From Clytia hemisphaerica (taxonomy: Eukaryota > Cnidaria > Hydrozoa > Leptothecata > Clytiidae): a stretch of DNA of 64,000 nucleotides. Shown here piece by piece: positions 21,407 through 32,245 of this stretch. The stretch is from NCBI GenBank assembly GCA_902728285.1, contig CACVBU010000671.1, positions 1-64,000 on the forward strand. The letters are read 5' to 3'. The first letter of the stretch is position 1. The number at the start of each line of letters is the position of its first letter. The notes under the pieces were generated by a model, which made no database searches, was not told where the DNA came from, and saw nothing but the letters and a program-made list of their open reading frames with translations. A program made the translations under genes and the position numbers.

Positions 21407-21973
21407 TTAGCCTGGGTATCCAGACTCAAAATTTTAGAAAAAAACACTCTTACCTCAACATACAAAGTTTCTAAAATTATAGAGTCTGGTGCAACTAAAA
21501 AAGTCTGATACAGTTTTGAATGACACAGTCTGTGAGTAAACCCTTGTTGACAGAATCTCAAAACTGTGGAAACCCAGGCAGACACACATAATTACTTACC
21601 ATAAAACCTCTTTTACAAACTCAATAAACTTTCAAAACTACTTTAAACTATATCCAAACGTCAGCCACATTCATAAAGGCTCCTTTCCATCAGCCATTTT
21701 GTTTAGAAATGAACCTGCGTTTTCATTTTCATTTGTTTATCTTTTTTTGCAAGGTCAGCTTTTTCCATAAATTATGCGCGCGCATCGAAAAATATCACAA
21801 ACCCCGCGAAAATTCTGCTCAGTGTCTGGGCGCGTACTGACCAATTAGAGATACTCGCATATGCAGGGACAGATATCCCTGTAGACGAGTTACTTGAACC
21901 AGACCGTAAACCTGAGACAAGATTATAAAAAAACTAGACGGTGAAATAGTTTACGGTCTGGATATCCAGGCTA
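21407..21973. mobile_element. hAT-type MITE, 8-bp target duplication AGAATTAG
   Basis: Left end TTAGCCTGGGTATCCAGACTC; right end GTCTGGATATCCAGGCTA. AGAATTAG is present at 21399-21406 and 21974-21981. An internal related word (aacccaggcagac near 21568) hints at a composite structure. Eight-base duplications are typical of hAT elements; no transposase is present. Confidence 0.75.
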
Positions 21974-22077
21974 AGAATTAGTATATAAACCTTGTCAAAT
22001 AAATCCACTTTTATGTTGAAAAAGGCCAGTTGACCGAGATATTCATAGAAAGATGATGTGTTTTTCTTGACTACGCT

Positions 22078-22108
22078 TTATTTATTTATTTATTTATTTA
22101 TTTATTTG
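22078..22108 (-). promoter_or_regulatory. Run of AATAAA polyadenylation signals (TTTA repeat)
   Basis: The (TTTA)n microsatellite reads (AATA)n on the minus strand, giving several overlapping AATAAA hexamers about 115-140 bp after the stop codon (22221) of the PAN-EGF-F5/8C gene. It is a plausible 3' end signal for that gene, but this is inference. Confidence 0.45.
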
Positions 22109-22220
22109 TATTTATTTATAATATACATTATATGTTTATTTTTCGTAAAATGAAATATAGTAATCAAAATTTATAAGAAAACGTTCTATAATTTGTGTCT
22201 TTCATGTCATACTTTTGGGA

Positions 22221-25200
22221 TCAGTAAACCATGATTTCAGCTAGATTCATTGGTCTTACGAAACCAATATCAAGTTGAAGTAACTCCACGTTTCGTGCTA
22301 AAAGAGGTTTGATACATCGAGCCATATAGACCCCAGCTTTAGTATCACCAATGCGACTACATAACCTGCGATTGTCATTTGGGTTCCCATTGTTAAAGAC
22401 ATAAATATTATTATGAGCCAGACGTTCTAATATGAGTATATATTCATTTAGGTTAACTCGATTATGTATAACAAGGAATGTTATGATTTTCAGTGAACCA
22501 AGATCGATGCGGAGCCAATTTGAATGTGCCAGGCCCGTGTGACAAAATGGAACGCCGAGTCCATAAGCTCCATCTGTACAAATTGAACCTACAAAATTGC
22601 TTAACACAGATGACATTGAGACAGTTTTGTGTAGTGCTATGTTATCTAGAGAGAAAAAAACAAAAAAATATCACTCGTTCGGAATAATAGAAAGACTTAA
22701 GGGCTCTGACCATAGTGAATTTTTCATAATTACCGTGTTTAAAATGTGTTTTCTGACTGATGTAACCAACAAAACTATGGCATGTTATACAATTTCTGTT
22801 AGACAAACTATTCCTGAATCTGAAAATTTAAAAATTGCATTGAAAAAATTTGATGAAGAAGAAAATGAAGACTTTTGCGAGGAAGAGTATTTCAACTTTG
22901 AAGAGCTTAGTTTCGGCGAAGAAAAACATTTTGAAAGATTTTTTCGCAGTAGATGGTGTATCTTTTACCGAACATTAAAAATTTTTGCGGAAAATTTTTG
23001 TAAATGCTTCTTTGTCTCGAAATCTTGAAAATAGTGGTTTTTCATCAATTTTCCATCTGGATTTTGCTTAAAAAAACAGTCATAACTTTTGACACATCTT
23101 TTTAGAAAAATTTTCCGCAAAATTTAAAATAGTTAAATTCTTTGCGGACAGTTTGAAAAAAGTTCGAAACAAAAAAGTTAATTACCCATTAAAACTTAGC
23201 ACTTTTTATAAAAGAAGGTGATGCAACATATTATTAACGTCTTTTTAAAGTTCATAACGTCATTTTTGCAATTAAGTTCTTAATTACTCTTAAGGGGTTT
23301 GATTAAAAAGCAATTTATAAAGGCAATTCTTTGTTAAAAGTGTTAAAGAATCTAAAACATAACTTTTATGTTCAGATACTAAAATCAATTTTCTGACTAT
23401 GGTCAGAGCCCTTAACTTGGCTTCGGCCCTCTATCGAAAATTCTGTTCCCAGGAGGTGCAATCGTAGACCATGTTCACACGTTAATGTTCCGTTTCGCTC
23501 CCGTATGATTTTCGTTACAGATCGAGTGTGTTCATATTGGTTTCGGAACGTCCCGTTGATGACAGAAACAAAGTGACTGAAACAAACTAGCTTAGATTTC
23601 TAGGACGAAAATTGGGCTCTCCAAATTACAGTAAAGTAGGTAAGACAATTAACCCTTACCATGCTTCTGGAATTGTTGGCCAGACTTTTTCTCAAGAAAC
23701 TTTGCCTTACTCACTTTATATACCCTTACAGCGCACTTCTATCAATCATTCCGACCCTTACAGTGCATTTTGGGAAACCTTAAAGACTTTGGGATCGCAT
23801 CTACGTTACCTCGCTTTACATCGAGTTTTACCCCTCAGGGCTCTATTGTAGTAAATAAGTTTGCGACCGCAGTCGAGGAAGACCCGAAGGCCTCCTTGTC
23901 GTATAGCTGTCTACTCGATGGTGGGGGAGGGCGTCACTCCTTTCTCTGGACTTCTCCACTTTCCCTTGATCGGTCTCTTTAGTTGCTGAGCATCAAGCAG
24001 AGAGACATCAAGTAACATTTTTGGGAATTTTTCTTATGACCCGGCCGGGGATCGAACCTACAACCTTGCACACCCTACTTTAATGGGATAAACTTTCGCG
24101 GGGATTAAATTTCGCGGATTTCGCGGATTTGGGTGTCATCCGCGAAAATCCGCGAAATTTAATCCCAATGGAAATTTGGAAGGGCCTCTTCCAGGAAATA
24201 TTTCTAAACAAAACTCAAAATATGTCAGATAAATACTATTTGAATGGTTACTTGCATCAAAGAACGGCTAATAATGTGTATTTCAACAACCAACATGCAT
24301 GATTTGACAGTAAAAGCCACAAAATCGTGAAAATATTGCCACCCAATAGTGTCATCCGCGAAATTAAGTCCCCGCGAAATTTGATAGGCCCAACCGCGAA
24401 ATTTAATCCCCGCGAAAGTTTATCCCATTAAAGTAGCTGGATGATCTACCTTCATGGTACGGTCTCTATTGTAGTAACATACCTGTCAGTTCGAACATAC
24501 AATATTCATCGTAGGTTTGAAACAGACAAACACACTCGTGAGTTCCATTTTGATAATCAGGAATGCATTTATGGTTTGGATTAATGCATGTCTCATCCCA
24601 TTCACAATCATGCTAAAATTTTTGAGGAAAATATAGTTTTGAAAATGTTTTTAAATCTCTTGTTCCCTTCATACAATAGTATCCTTTTTATTTTCATGCA
24701 ATTTTTTCTTATGACAGGAACACCAGATAGCTTCTGCTTGAAAAAAGATTCAGACAACTCTCCACCTCGACAAGGATGATGAAGGAGATTAGCCCTGGGT
24801 GCCTCCAAAATGTCATCGATTGTATCAGGCTATTTTCTGAAACGACTATCATCTTTCAACCAGAGGAACAAATCATCTAGGTCGGAACCCTAGCGGTGAA
24901 AAATAATTTGCTACTAAACCGGATCTTGACTTTTTGGTTAAGAAGGACCTGTGACTTACGTTAATAGCATAGTGAGTGGATTGTGTCTGTGGCATGAAGT
25001 ATGAAGAATTTCTGAATCGATCAGTATCAAGAAGTTGACATTCCAAATTTTGTCCAATAATGACATTGACACTGTTACAATTCTCAACATCGATACAATT
25101 AGTAATGCATTTTGCAGGTGAAGTTATGTTGATTGTAATTGTTTGTAATGCAGTCACATTGAGGATGTGACCTTGATGGGCCACCATATTTGCGTATCCA

Positions 25201-25283
25201 TAAAAAACTGAAGAGAGTTGGAAGAATATTACTGTATATAATACACCTTTTTGACTGTAGTCAGACGCGTGCCACTTTACCAT
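22221..25283 (-). CDS. Secreted PAN/Apple - EGF - F5/8C (fucolectin-like) protein, three exons
   Basis: Exons 25283-24960, 24612-24483 and 22645-22221; about 292 residues. Exon 1 has an N-terminal hydrophobic stretch (GVLYTVIFFQLSSVFYGYA), a likely signal peptide, then a PAN/Apple-type module (CITNCIDVENCNSVNV ... LECQLLDTDRF). It ends AAC/GTAAGT, phase 0. Exon 2 is an EGF-like module with six cysteines spaced C-x5-C-x5-C-x10-C-x-C-x8-C (starting HDCEWDETCINPNHKC); acceptor TTTTAG, donor G/GTATGT, phase 1. Exon 3 (acceptor TCTCTCTAG, phase 1) begins NIALHKTVSMSS, the usual start of a discoidin/F5-8C or fucolectin fold, followed by NWLRIDLG, VIHNR, NNIYVFN, CIKPLLARNVELLQLD and LAEIMVY at the C terminus. 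All exon phases join without adjustment. Domains of this kind bind glycans or matrix outside the cell; the ligand cannot be predicted. The second intron is loaded with a MITE and a SINE. Exons further upstream cannot be excluded. Confidence 0.85.
22701..23411. mobile_element. piggyBac-type MITE, TTAA target, copy 1
   Basis: TTAA at 22697-22700 and 23412-23415. The ends are GGGCTCTGACCATAGTGAA and CTATGGTCAGAGCCC. A second copy (35277-35799) has the same ends and the same TTAA duplication. This copy has about 190 bp more inside, including an acidic frame (KKFDEEENEDFCEEEYFNFE) that is absent from the other. It lies in intron 2 of the PAN-EGF-F5/8C gene, directly behind its exon 3 acceptor. Confidence 0.88.
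23850..24460 (-). mobile_element. tRNA-derived SINE, split by a foldback
   Basis: Minus strand. The A-box-like word GAAGGTAGATCATCCAG lies at about 24457-24437, and the B-box GGTTCGATCCCC at about 24054-24043 in the context GTTGTAGGTTCGATCCCCGG. Between them a foldback (24075-24436) has been inserted in what would be the anticodon arm. The unrelated body continues towards lower coordinates (about 23850). The head resembles a tRNA with an A-box to B-box distance near normal once the foldback is ignored. The exact 3' end of the SINE is not visible. Confidence 0.65.
24075..24436. mobile_element. Foldback MITE, CTACTTTAATGGGATAAACT ends
   Basis: Perfect inverted ends (CTACTTTAATGGGATAAACT and its complement at the right), each followed by CGCGGGGATTAAATTTCGCGG and CpG-rich repeats of CCGCGAAA. 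It splits the tRNA head of a SINE. No clear target duplication. A diverged stretch with TTTCGCGAA words and cctaaagtag at about 40835-41210 may be a relative. Confidence 0.8.
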
Positions 25284-26385
25284 TCAATTACCCCCTCCCC
25301 CTCAATTCGATGCAATCCTTTCTTACACAATCGGCAATGTGCAGTAGGTTTACCATTAAGTACCCTTCTTCAATTCTAATATCCATTATTCTATTATTTC
25401 TATAATTCGAACTAATTTTCAGTTCCTGTCAATGTGTGAAACCCTTTTGTAAAATATTTTCTATAATTCGAAAATCTCTGTCGATTAAAAAAAATGGATT
25501 ACTGCTCCGGGTCGAATTAGTGAAATTTAACAATAAATATAAATTGTATCAAAATTTCTTACCATTTCTGCCAGATATTTCAGATATTCTTCTAATTTGT
25601 TGACCTTGAATATAAATTGGTAAGGTCACCATAAATATCCCTGAAACAAATTTCGAAAAGCAAAAGCGAGTCATTCTTTCTTTGGTTTCAAAATATTTTG
25701 GTTTTTGTCGAAGCAAAATGGCTTTAATAAGTTGTATTTGTTGAATCAATTTTGAAAATTTAATAATTTTTCAACATGGTTCAGAAGGTAAAAAATCTTT
25801 CCTTTACACTTTCATGGTCACAATTTCAATTGAAAATTATTTTTCTTTCATTGCATTTCGCAATGCATAAATTAATTTTACAATAAAAATATACCATTCA
25901 TTTTTGTAGACATTTCTTCTATTCAGGGCACATCAGTCAACTTGTTGTTACAAATCAATACACACACAAAATGTATTGAGTTTTTTTTTATTTTCGTCGT
26001 TTCTGTTGGAGTTTCCATAGAGGTGAGACTCTCCGAATGAAAAAAAATCCACTCATTTCCCATTTGAAGCATGTGACCCGTTTAGTTTTCACACAATTCG
26101 TGAATATTTTGAACGAAATTATATCTTCTATAGCCCCCTTTAGAAGTTCTAGACCGGAGATTATTTTTGTGTTTTTTATTAATCCAGTCTTGTTCTGATA
26201 CTTGAGTTCCTAGACAATAGCCTTTCCCGCCGATCACATTCGTGAAATTTTATGATAATTTAATCAACTTTCATGAATTGAAATCTGCTACGATCTGAAT
26301 GGCAGACACCCACACGCAGTCAAACCTACCCTTAAGGGTAGGTTTTTTGTAACTCTCGAAATGCACTGTAAGGGTGTACTTTTGA
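25284..26385. other. Intergenic stretch between the PAN-EGF-F5/8C gene and the BEL element
   Basis: Contains the upstream flank of the minus-strand gene and AT-rich spacer. A perfect 22-bp palindrome (aacctaccctt plus its complement) lies at 26323-26344. No promoter motif can be assigned with confidence. Confidence 0.4.
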
Positions 26386-26390
26386 TAGAG

Positions 26391-26777
26391 TGTCACAGCA
26401 TCAGCTGCAGTTTTCAGTTTTTTGTCTTTCTGGCCTTTTCAGTTTTTTCTGTGTTTTGCCCTTTTTGGCCATTTTTTCTGTCTGGTCTGTGTTTTGTTCT
26501 CTGTTTTTGCATTTTTGGGATTTTCAGTGCTTTTGGACATTTTCAGTTAATTTATGTTAATTTATGTCAATTTATTCAATAAATTTCAAATAGTATATGT
26601 CAACTTTGCTTTATTCTGCATTTTTCATTTATAAATTTTTGGTCTGTATTTTATACACAAGTTGATAAATAGCAGTGCCATTCTCAGTTTTGCATTCATT
26701 CCAAAAGGAGCACGAACCATACTTCAATTGTGTTACGAACACAGCCAGTCTCACCTTCATTTGCCCCTGACCCAACA
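26391..26777 (+). repeat. 5' LTR of the BEL/Pao element (387 bp)
   Basis: Begins TGTCACAGCATCAGC and ends CTGACCCAACA. Contains AATAAA in ATTCAATAAATTTC. Compared with the 3' LTR it lacks 1037 bp after AAAAGGAGCAC, and the join has only a one-base overlap (c). It is therefore most likely an internally deleted LTR. Confidence 0.9.
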
Positions 26778-26812
26778 TTCGAACAGAAAGGGTTCAACAA
26801 ACTGTACCACTG

Positions 26813-29800
26813 ATGCAAACACGATCAAAGGACAGATTCAACTTCGACACATTCTCAAAGACTGGTCGTAAGATTCCAATGGAGACCACACCTCCAAATT
26901 CAACAAAGGATGCAATACCTGCAACAAAACCTAAGGAGACCACACCTCCAACTCAAACGGATACCAATCCAGCCAACCTAACAGAAACAGATCAACCTCA
27001 TCCAACTGATGAAGGAACCAAGCCAAAAGAAATGTTACCTCTTATCAAAACAGGTGCGTTCAAAGAACTTTTCCTTTCAATGGCAGAGCTTCATGACGAA
27101 ATCATGGACACTATGGAGGACAACCCTGTTGATATGATAGATCCTGACCGGATGAAGACCTGTGTTACTCGTTTAGAAACTTTACGAACTGATTACAAAA
27201 GAGTTAACAGACAACTGAAACTGAACCTATCAGAAGACGATTACCAGAAGTCGTACGCAAAACCATTTACCAAGCTTTGCTCCAATGTCATTGAATACAT
27301 CGGAAAAGTCAACAAATTCTTCAAGGACGACAGTGACTCAAACACCAAGACTCAGACTGATGCAGACAAACAAAAATCTGACTTCATCGTGAGTGAAATT
27401 AATCGTTCCATCAAATTTCTCAACACTTCAATGCTGTGCACCATCAGTTTGATCAGCAACGACGACCTCAAACAACGTAAATCCTTGTTGGGAACACAGA
27501 CGAAAGAGCTAAAGGAAATCTCAAAGAGGTTACAAGAACTTATCTATTTGCGCCCAAATATGACAATGTATAATGAACTTAAAACAAATTATACAGCCTT
27601 ACAAGACAAAAAGGAGGAATATGAGAGCAAACTCAATCAAGAACTGAAGTCGAGAGAAATTGAAAAGTTGGAAGCCTTCAACAAACGTCGCCTCAACATC
27701 AAGCTCAGCACATTCAGCGGGTATGATTCCTCTATTGACATCTACACCTTTATTGAAGAATTTAAGAAGCTATACTCAGACTCTGTTCCGCAAACACTTC
27801 AAGCTGAACTTGTCAAGAATAATCACCTTGGCGGCCAAGCCTTATCTCTGGTTCAAACCATCGATTGTATCTCCGAAATATGGGATCGTCTAAAAACTGT
27901 GTTTGGAGACAAACAAATTTTACTCCAACACAAACTTCAAGGCTTATACAAGATTGAACAAAAATCCAAAGATCCACTGAAGATCATTGACTTTCTATCA
28001 CAACTAACAAATGCTATGCGAGATCTAATGAGCCTTGCATATAGCCATGACATCAAAAACGAACTCTACTTCAGCGATGCAATCAACCAAATCACTCAGA
28101 TGCTTGGTGAACAACGCATGATGAGATGGCTCAACCTATCCTGTGAGGTACCAAAGAGAGGAAAATCAAAGTGGAAGCAACTCATTGACTTTCTTGAAAA
28201 GGAAATGAAAGTCCATCAACAGAAGGCTGCCATCCAGAAGTCATCTGCTACCAAACAACCAGACAAAAACAACAAATCACCCAATGGCAATGGCGGTGGC
28301 AAAGGAAAGCGGTCAACCTACAACAGCTTTCCAGATCAATCATCTTGTTACATCTGCGGAGATACCAACCACACTCAAACCAATGGTCCAAATAGTACAA
28401 AGCTTACACAATACTTTTCTTGTAAGGTATTTGTTGAGATGACACCTGAAGAACGTTTCAAGACCCTTCAACTCAAGAACCTCTGCTACCAGTGTCTCTT
28501 TCCAGGGGCAAGACGCGATCAAGGCAAGCACAAAGATGGTCAATGCCAACAAACCTTTATCTGTCAACATCCATATCATCAACCATTTAAACCCAAGAAG
28601 CATGTACTGGTTTGTGAAGAACACAAGACGCACAAACAAAACATCGACATCCTGGAACACTACAAGACCAGATGTATCATACGACAACCTGTGCCATCAT
28701 ACTCAAAGGAGATCAAGCTGACCTTTCACTCAATCGGCACAGATGAGGATCCAGAGGCTATCTTCATGCTCCAATCAATACTTGTTGGCAACAAACAATT
28801 CACTGCATTCTACGACACAGGATGCTGTGATTTCATTGTTCGACATCACGCTATCACTCAACTTGGCAATCGTGCAGCCCAACGATATGCTGGTCCAATC
28901 ACAATGGGTGGCGTTGGTGGAGTATCAAGCCAATCAAACCATGGCACCTACACTGTCACTCTTCCACTGGCTGACGGGGGTGACGCAACATTCATTGGTC
29001 CCTGCATGGATCAAATCACACAGAAGTTCCCAATGTATGATCTTCATGGCGAAGTAATCAACGATTTGCAAAAAGACTATGTTCGCTGTGGCGGTAATCT
29101 CTCCAATCTTCCATCTGTACCAAAGCAAGTTGGTGGTCACACAGACTTCATGATTGGGATCAAGTATGCAAGATATTTCCCGGAGGAAATATTCAAGATG
29201 CCATCCGGACTAACCATCTACTCATCATGCTTCAGGAGCCCTGATGGATCAACTGGGGTCATTGGTGGACCTCATCCAGTGTTCAACAACATCAAGTATC
29301 ATCACTTCAATTCTACTCAGTTTGTAAAGAACCAACACAAGCTATTCCAGTTAGGGTACCACGTTAATCCTGACCTTCGTCTACTTGGATATACTGACAA
29401 ACAAGCAGACATCTTCATCCCATCCAAATCAGCAATCGAAGAAGAATCAGAACACTTCAAACAATCTCAAGCCGTGGGCAGTGAATTCCTCTTCAGATGC
29501 ATCAACTGTCGTGGATGTCAGTCATGCAAGAATCTAAAATCTACTGATGAGGTTATGAGCGTGCAGGAGGAGGTTGAACAACACATCATCAATGAATCGA
29601 TCAATATCGACATATCTAATCAAACATCAACAGCACATCTACCTCTCCTAAACGACCCATCCATTTACCTATCACCAAACAGAAAAATTGCGCTTCAAGT
29701 CTACAATCAACAATTGAGACGATTATCAAAACACCCAGAAGATAAACAGGATGTTTTGAAGTCTGAACAAAAGCTTCAAGCTCTTGGCTATGTGGAGTAC

Positions 29801-32245
29801 GTAAAAAACCTCACACCTGAAATCCAGAAATCTCTTCACGATATAAATATTGCAAACTTCATCCCTTGGCGTGCAGTGTGGAAAGAGAATTCCATATCCA
29901 CCCCATGCAGAGTGGTATTCGATGCTTCTATGAAGACTGAAAGCGGATTCTCCCTCAACAGCATCATTGCCAAAGGACGTAACAATATGAACAAACTAAT
30001 GGAAATCTTCGTGCGGTGGAGGGGACATCAAATTGGTATACACACAGACGTTGCCAAAATGTACAATTCTATCAAGTTGGATCAATCACATTGGTGTCTG
30101 CAACGCTATTTGTGGGAAGAAAACCTCAGTCCTGACAAGCCACCAGAGGAGAAGGTAATTAAAACCCTTATCTACGGTGTTAAATCTAGTGGAAATCAAG
30201 CCGAAAGAGCCCTCCGAGAAACAGCAAAAATTTTCAAAGACACCTACCCGGACGTTTTCAAAACTATCACAGAAGACGTTTACGTTGACGACTGCTTAAC
30301 TGGTCAACCATCATTACCGAAAGCCAAACAACTAGCTGATCGACTTGAAATGGTTGTCAACCATGGCGGATTCTCGTTAAAAGGATTCACATTCTCCAAC
30401 CAACTACCACAAGAATCATTGACAAGCGACGGAAAATCAGTATCGGTGGCTGGTCACAAGTGGTTCCCAAAAGAAGATCAAATCTGTCTTGACATTCAGC
30501 AACTCAACTTCTCAAAGAAATATCGTGGGAAGAAACCAAAAGAGATCAAAGAAGTGCCAATCAATCTAACACGACGACAATGCGTCTCTAAAGTGTCAGA
30601 GGTATTTGACATTTCTGGTCTTCTTACTCCAATCACCTCGACATTAAAAGTTGACCTTCATGATTTTGTTAGACGCAAGATGGACTGGGATGATATTTTA
30701 CCGAACGACCTTCGAAATCTCTGGTCATCGCATTTTGAAATGATACAAGACATCAAATCAATCAGATTCAATCGAGCAATTGTGCCACTAGACGCAGTTG
30801 ACCTCAACATCACCACATTGGATTTTGGTGACGCTAGCCAAGATCTGATATGTGCTTCAATCTACGCAAGATTCAAAAGGAAACAAAGCGATTATTCCTG
30901 TCAACTCATATTTGCAAGATCACGACTTGTGCCAGACGATTACACCCAACCAAGAGGCGAGCTATACGCAGCACTTACCAACACTCATGCAAGTGAAGTG
31001 GTAAGAAAATCCTTCAATTCAACTCATTCTGAGAGCTTCAAATTCACTGATTCTCAGATCACACTCTATTGGATAACAAACATGACACTTCAGCTCAAAC
31101 AATGGATTCGAAACCGTGTCAATGAGATACATCGTTTAACCAACATTGAATCATGGAAGTATGTGCAGTCAAGCGACATGATAGCTGATGTAGGAACAAG
31201 AAGATGCACAACACTAGAGGATGTTGACCAATCATCTCAATGGATCAATGGCATGCCTTGGATGATACAGGATGCATCTCAATTTCCAGCATCAACAGCA
31301 AAACAAATCTCTCTCAGTCAAGCTGAACTGGAACAAGCGCATAGAGAAGTCAAGAATCCTTCAACACATACTTGCAATGCCTACCACAGTCAAATGATCA
31401 ATGACGAATTCCTTAAACAAGCTCAACAAAGGTATCAATTCTCAAACTATCTTGTGGATCCAAACCGTCATTCGTTCTCTAAAGTTGTGAGAATCATTGC
31501 AATTGTCCAACGATACATCAAACTCCTTCGCATACCAAGAGAAGCGAAGACTTTTCAACCAAAATTACAACCACACATTATTCTCACAGATGAAGAGATA
31601 TCACATGCTGAGAAGTATTTCTTCCGCAAAGCAACGGGAGAAATCAAACAATTCGTCAAACAAAAGATTGGAAAAATCTCAATCGAAAAAGATGATATTC
31701 TCTATCACATCGGACGCATCTTACCAACCGATTCTATAACTATCGTTGGAAAGATGACGTCAACAATGAAAGACCTACAAGCAACATCATTCTGCGTACC
31801 AATCGTAGAAAAGTATTCACCGCTGGCCATCAGTATCATAAACGAGGTTCACTGGAACAGTTCAGTCAAACATTCTGGTGTCGAATCAACATGGCGCGAA
31901 ATCCTAAAGAAAGCGTTCATCCTTGAAGGAAGATCCCTTGTTACCTTGATACGAACATCATGTCTGCGCTGTAGATACCTCAACAAACAGATAATTGCTG
32001 TGCAGATGGGTCCCTTATCACAAGACAACCTGGTCATCGCACCTGCATTCTACGTTTCACAAGTCGATCTTGCTGGCCCATTCTCAAGTTACTCTCAACA
32101 CCACAAACGTACAACTGTAAAGATCTGGTTAGTTGTACAACCACAGCAATCAACATCAAAGTCATGGAAGATTATTCCACATCATCATTCCTGCAATCAT
32201 TCACACGTTTCTCTTGTCAAGTTGGATACCCACACAAGCTTCTGA
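26813..32245 (+). CDS. Gag-pol polyprotein of the BEL/Pao element (1810 residues)
   Basis: The ATG lies 36 bp after the 5' LTR. N-terminal part: Pro/Thr-rich, then helical gag with charged coiled-coil segments; a DUF1759-like region starts near residue 298 (LSTFSGYDSS); Cys/His knuckles at about 511 (CYICGDTNH) and 557 (CYQCLFPG). Aspartic protease near 665 (AFYDTGCCDFIV). RT: FDASMKTESGFSLNSI near 1037 and the catalytic YVDDCLTGQ near 1157. RNase H: LDFGDASQDLICASIYA near 1336, with RGELYAAL. Integrase begins with the zinc-binding region (HSGVES ... CLRCRYLNK near 1717) and the first catalytic Asp in SQVDLAGPF near 1751. About 30 residues later the frame leaves the conserved sequence and stops at 32245, so the frame alone lacks the rest of integrase. 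The products would form virus-like particles, reverse-transcribe and integrate the element. Confidence 0.93.
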   Translation: MQTRSKDRFNFDTFSKTGRKIPMETTPPNSTKDAIPATKPKETTPPTQTDTNPANLTETDQPHPTDEGTKPKEMLPLIKTGAFKELFLSMAELHDEIMDTMEDNPVDMIDPDRMKTCVTRLETLRTDYKRVNRQLKLNLSEDDYQKSYAKPFTKLCSNVIEYIGKVNKFFKDDSDSNTKTQTDADKQKSDFIVSEINRSIKFLNTSMLCTISLISNDDLKQRKSLLGTQTKELKEISKRLQELIYLRPNMTMYNELKTNYTALQDKKEEYESKLNQELKSREIEKLEAFNKRRLNIKLSTFSGYDSSIDIYTFIEEFKKLYSDSVPQTLQAELVKNNHLGGQALSLVQTIDCISEIWDRLKTVFGDKQILLQHKLQGLYKIEQKSKDPLKIIDFLSQLTNAMRDLMSLAYSHDIKNELYFSDAINQITQMLGEQRMMRWLNLSCEVPKRGKSKWKQLIDFLEKEMKVHQQKAAIQKSSATKQPDKNNKSPNGNGGGKGKRSTYNSFPDQSSCYICGDTNHTQTNGPNSTKLTQYFSCKVFVEMTPEERFKTLQLKNLCYQCLFPGARRDQGKHKDGQCQQTFICQHPYHQPFKPKKHVLVCEEHKTHKQNIDILEHYKTRCIIRQPVPSYSKEIKLTFHSIGTDEDPEAIFMLQSILVGNKQFTAFYDTGCCDFIVRHHAITQLGNRAAQRYAGPITMGGVGGVSSQSNHGTYTVTLPLADGGDATFIGPCMDQITQKFPMYDLHGEVINDLQKDYVRCGGNLSNLPSVPKQVGGHTDFMIGIKYARYFPEEIFKMPSGLTIYSSCFRSPDGSTGVIGGPHPVFNNIKYHHFNSTQFVKNQHKLFQLGYHVNPDLRLLGYTDKQADIFIPSKSAIEEESEHFKQSQAVGSEFLFRCINCRGCQSCKNLKSTDEVMSVQEEVEQHIINESINIDISNQTSTAHLPLLNDPSIYLSPNRKIALQVYNQQLRRLSKHPEDKQDVLKSEQKLQALGYVEYVKNLTPEIQKSLHDINIANFIPWRAVWKENSISTPCRVVFDASMKTESGFSLNSIIAKGRNNMNKLMEIFVRWRGHQIGIHTDVAKMYNSIKLDQSHWCLQRYLWEENLSPDKPPEEKVIKTLIYGVKSSGNQAERALRETAKIFKDTYPDVFKTITEDVYVDDCLTGQPSLPKAKQLADRLEMVVNHGGFSLKGFTFSNQLPQESLTSDGKSVSVAGHKWFPKEDQICLDIQQLNFSKKYRGKKPKEIKEVPINLTRRQCVSKVSEVFDISGLLTPITSTLKVDLHDFVRRKMDWDDILPNDLRNLWSSHFEMIQDIKSIRFNRAIVPLDAVDLNITTLDFGDASQDLICASIYARFKRKQSDYSCQLIFARSRLVPDDYTQPRGELYAALTNTHASEVVRKSFNSTHSESFKFTDSQITLYWITNMTLQLKQWIRNRVNEIHRLTNIESWKYVQSSDMIADVGTRRCTTLEDVDQSSQWINGMPWMIQDASQFPASTAKQISLSQAELEQAHREVKNPSTHTCNAYHSQMINDEFLKQAQQRYQFSNYLVDPNRHSFSKVVRIIAIVQRYIKLLRIPREAKTFQPKLQPHIILTDEEISHAEKYFFRKATGEIKQFVKQKIGKISIEKDDILYHIGRILPTDSITIVGKMTSTMKDLQATSFCVPIVEKYSPLAISIINEVHWNSSVKHSGVESTWREILKKAFILEGRSLVTLIRTSCLRCRYLNKQIIAVQMGPLSQDNLVIAPAFYVSQVDLAGPFSSYSQHHKRTTVKIWLVVQPQQSTSKSWKIIPHHHSCNHSHVSLVKLDTHTSF

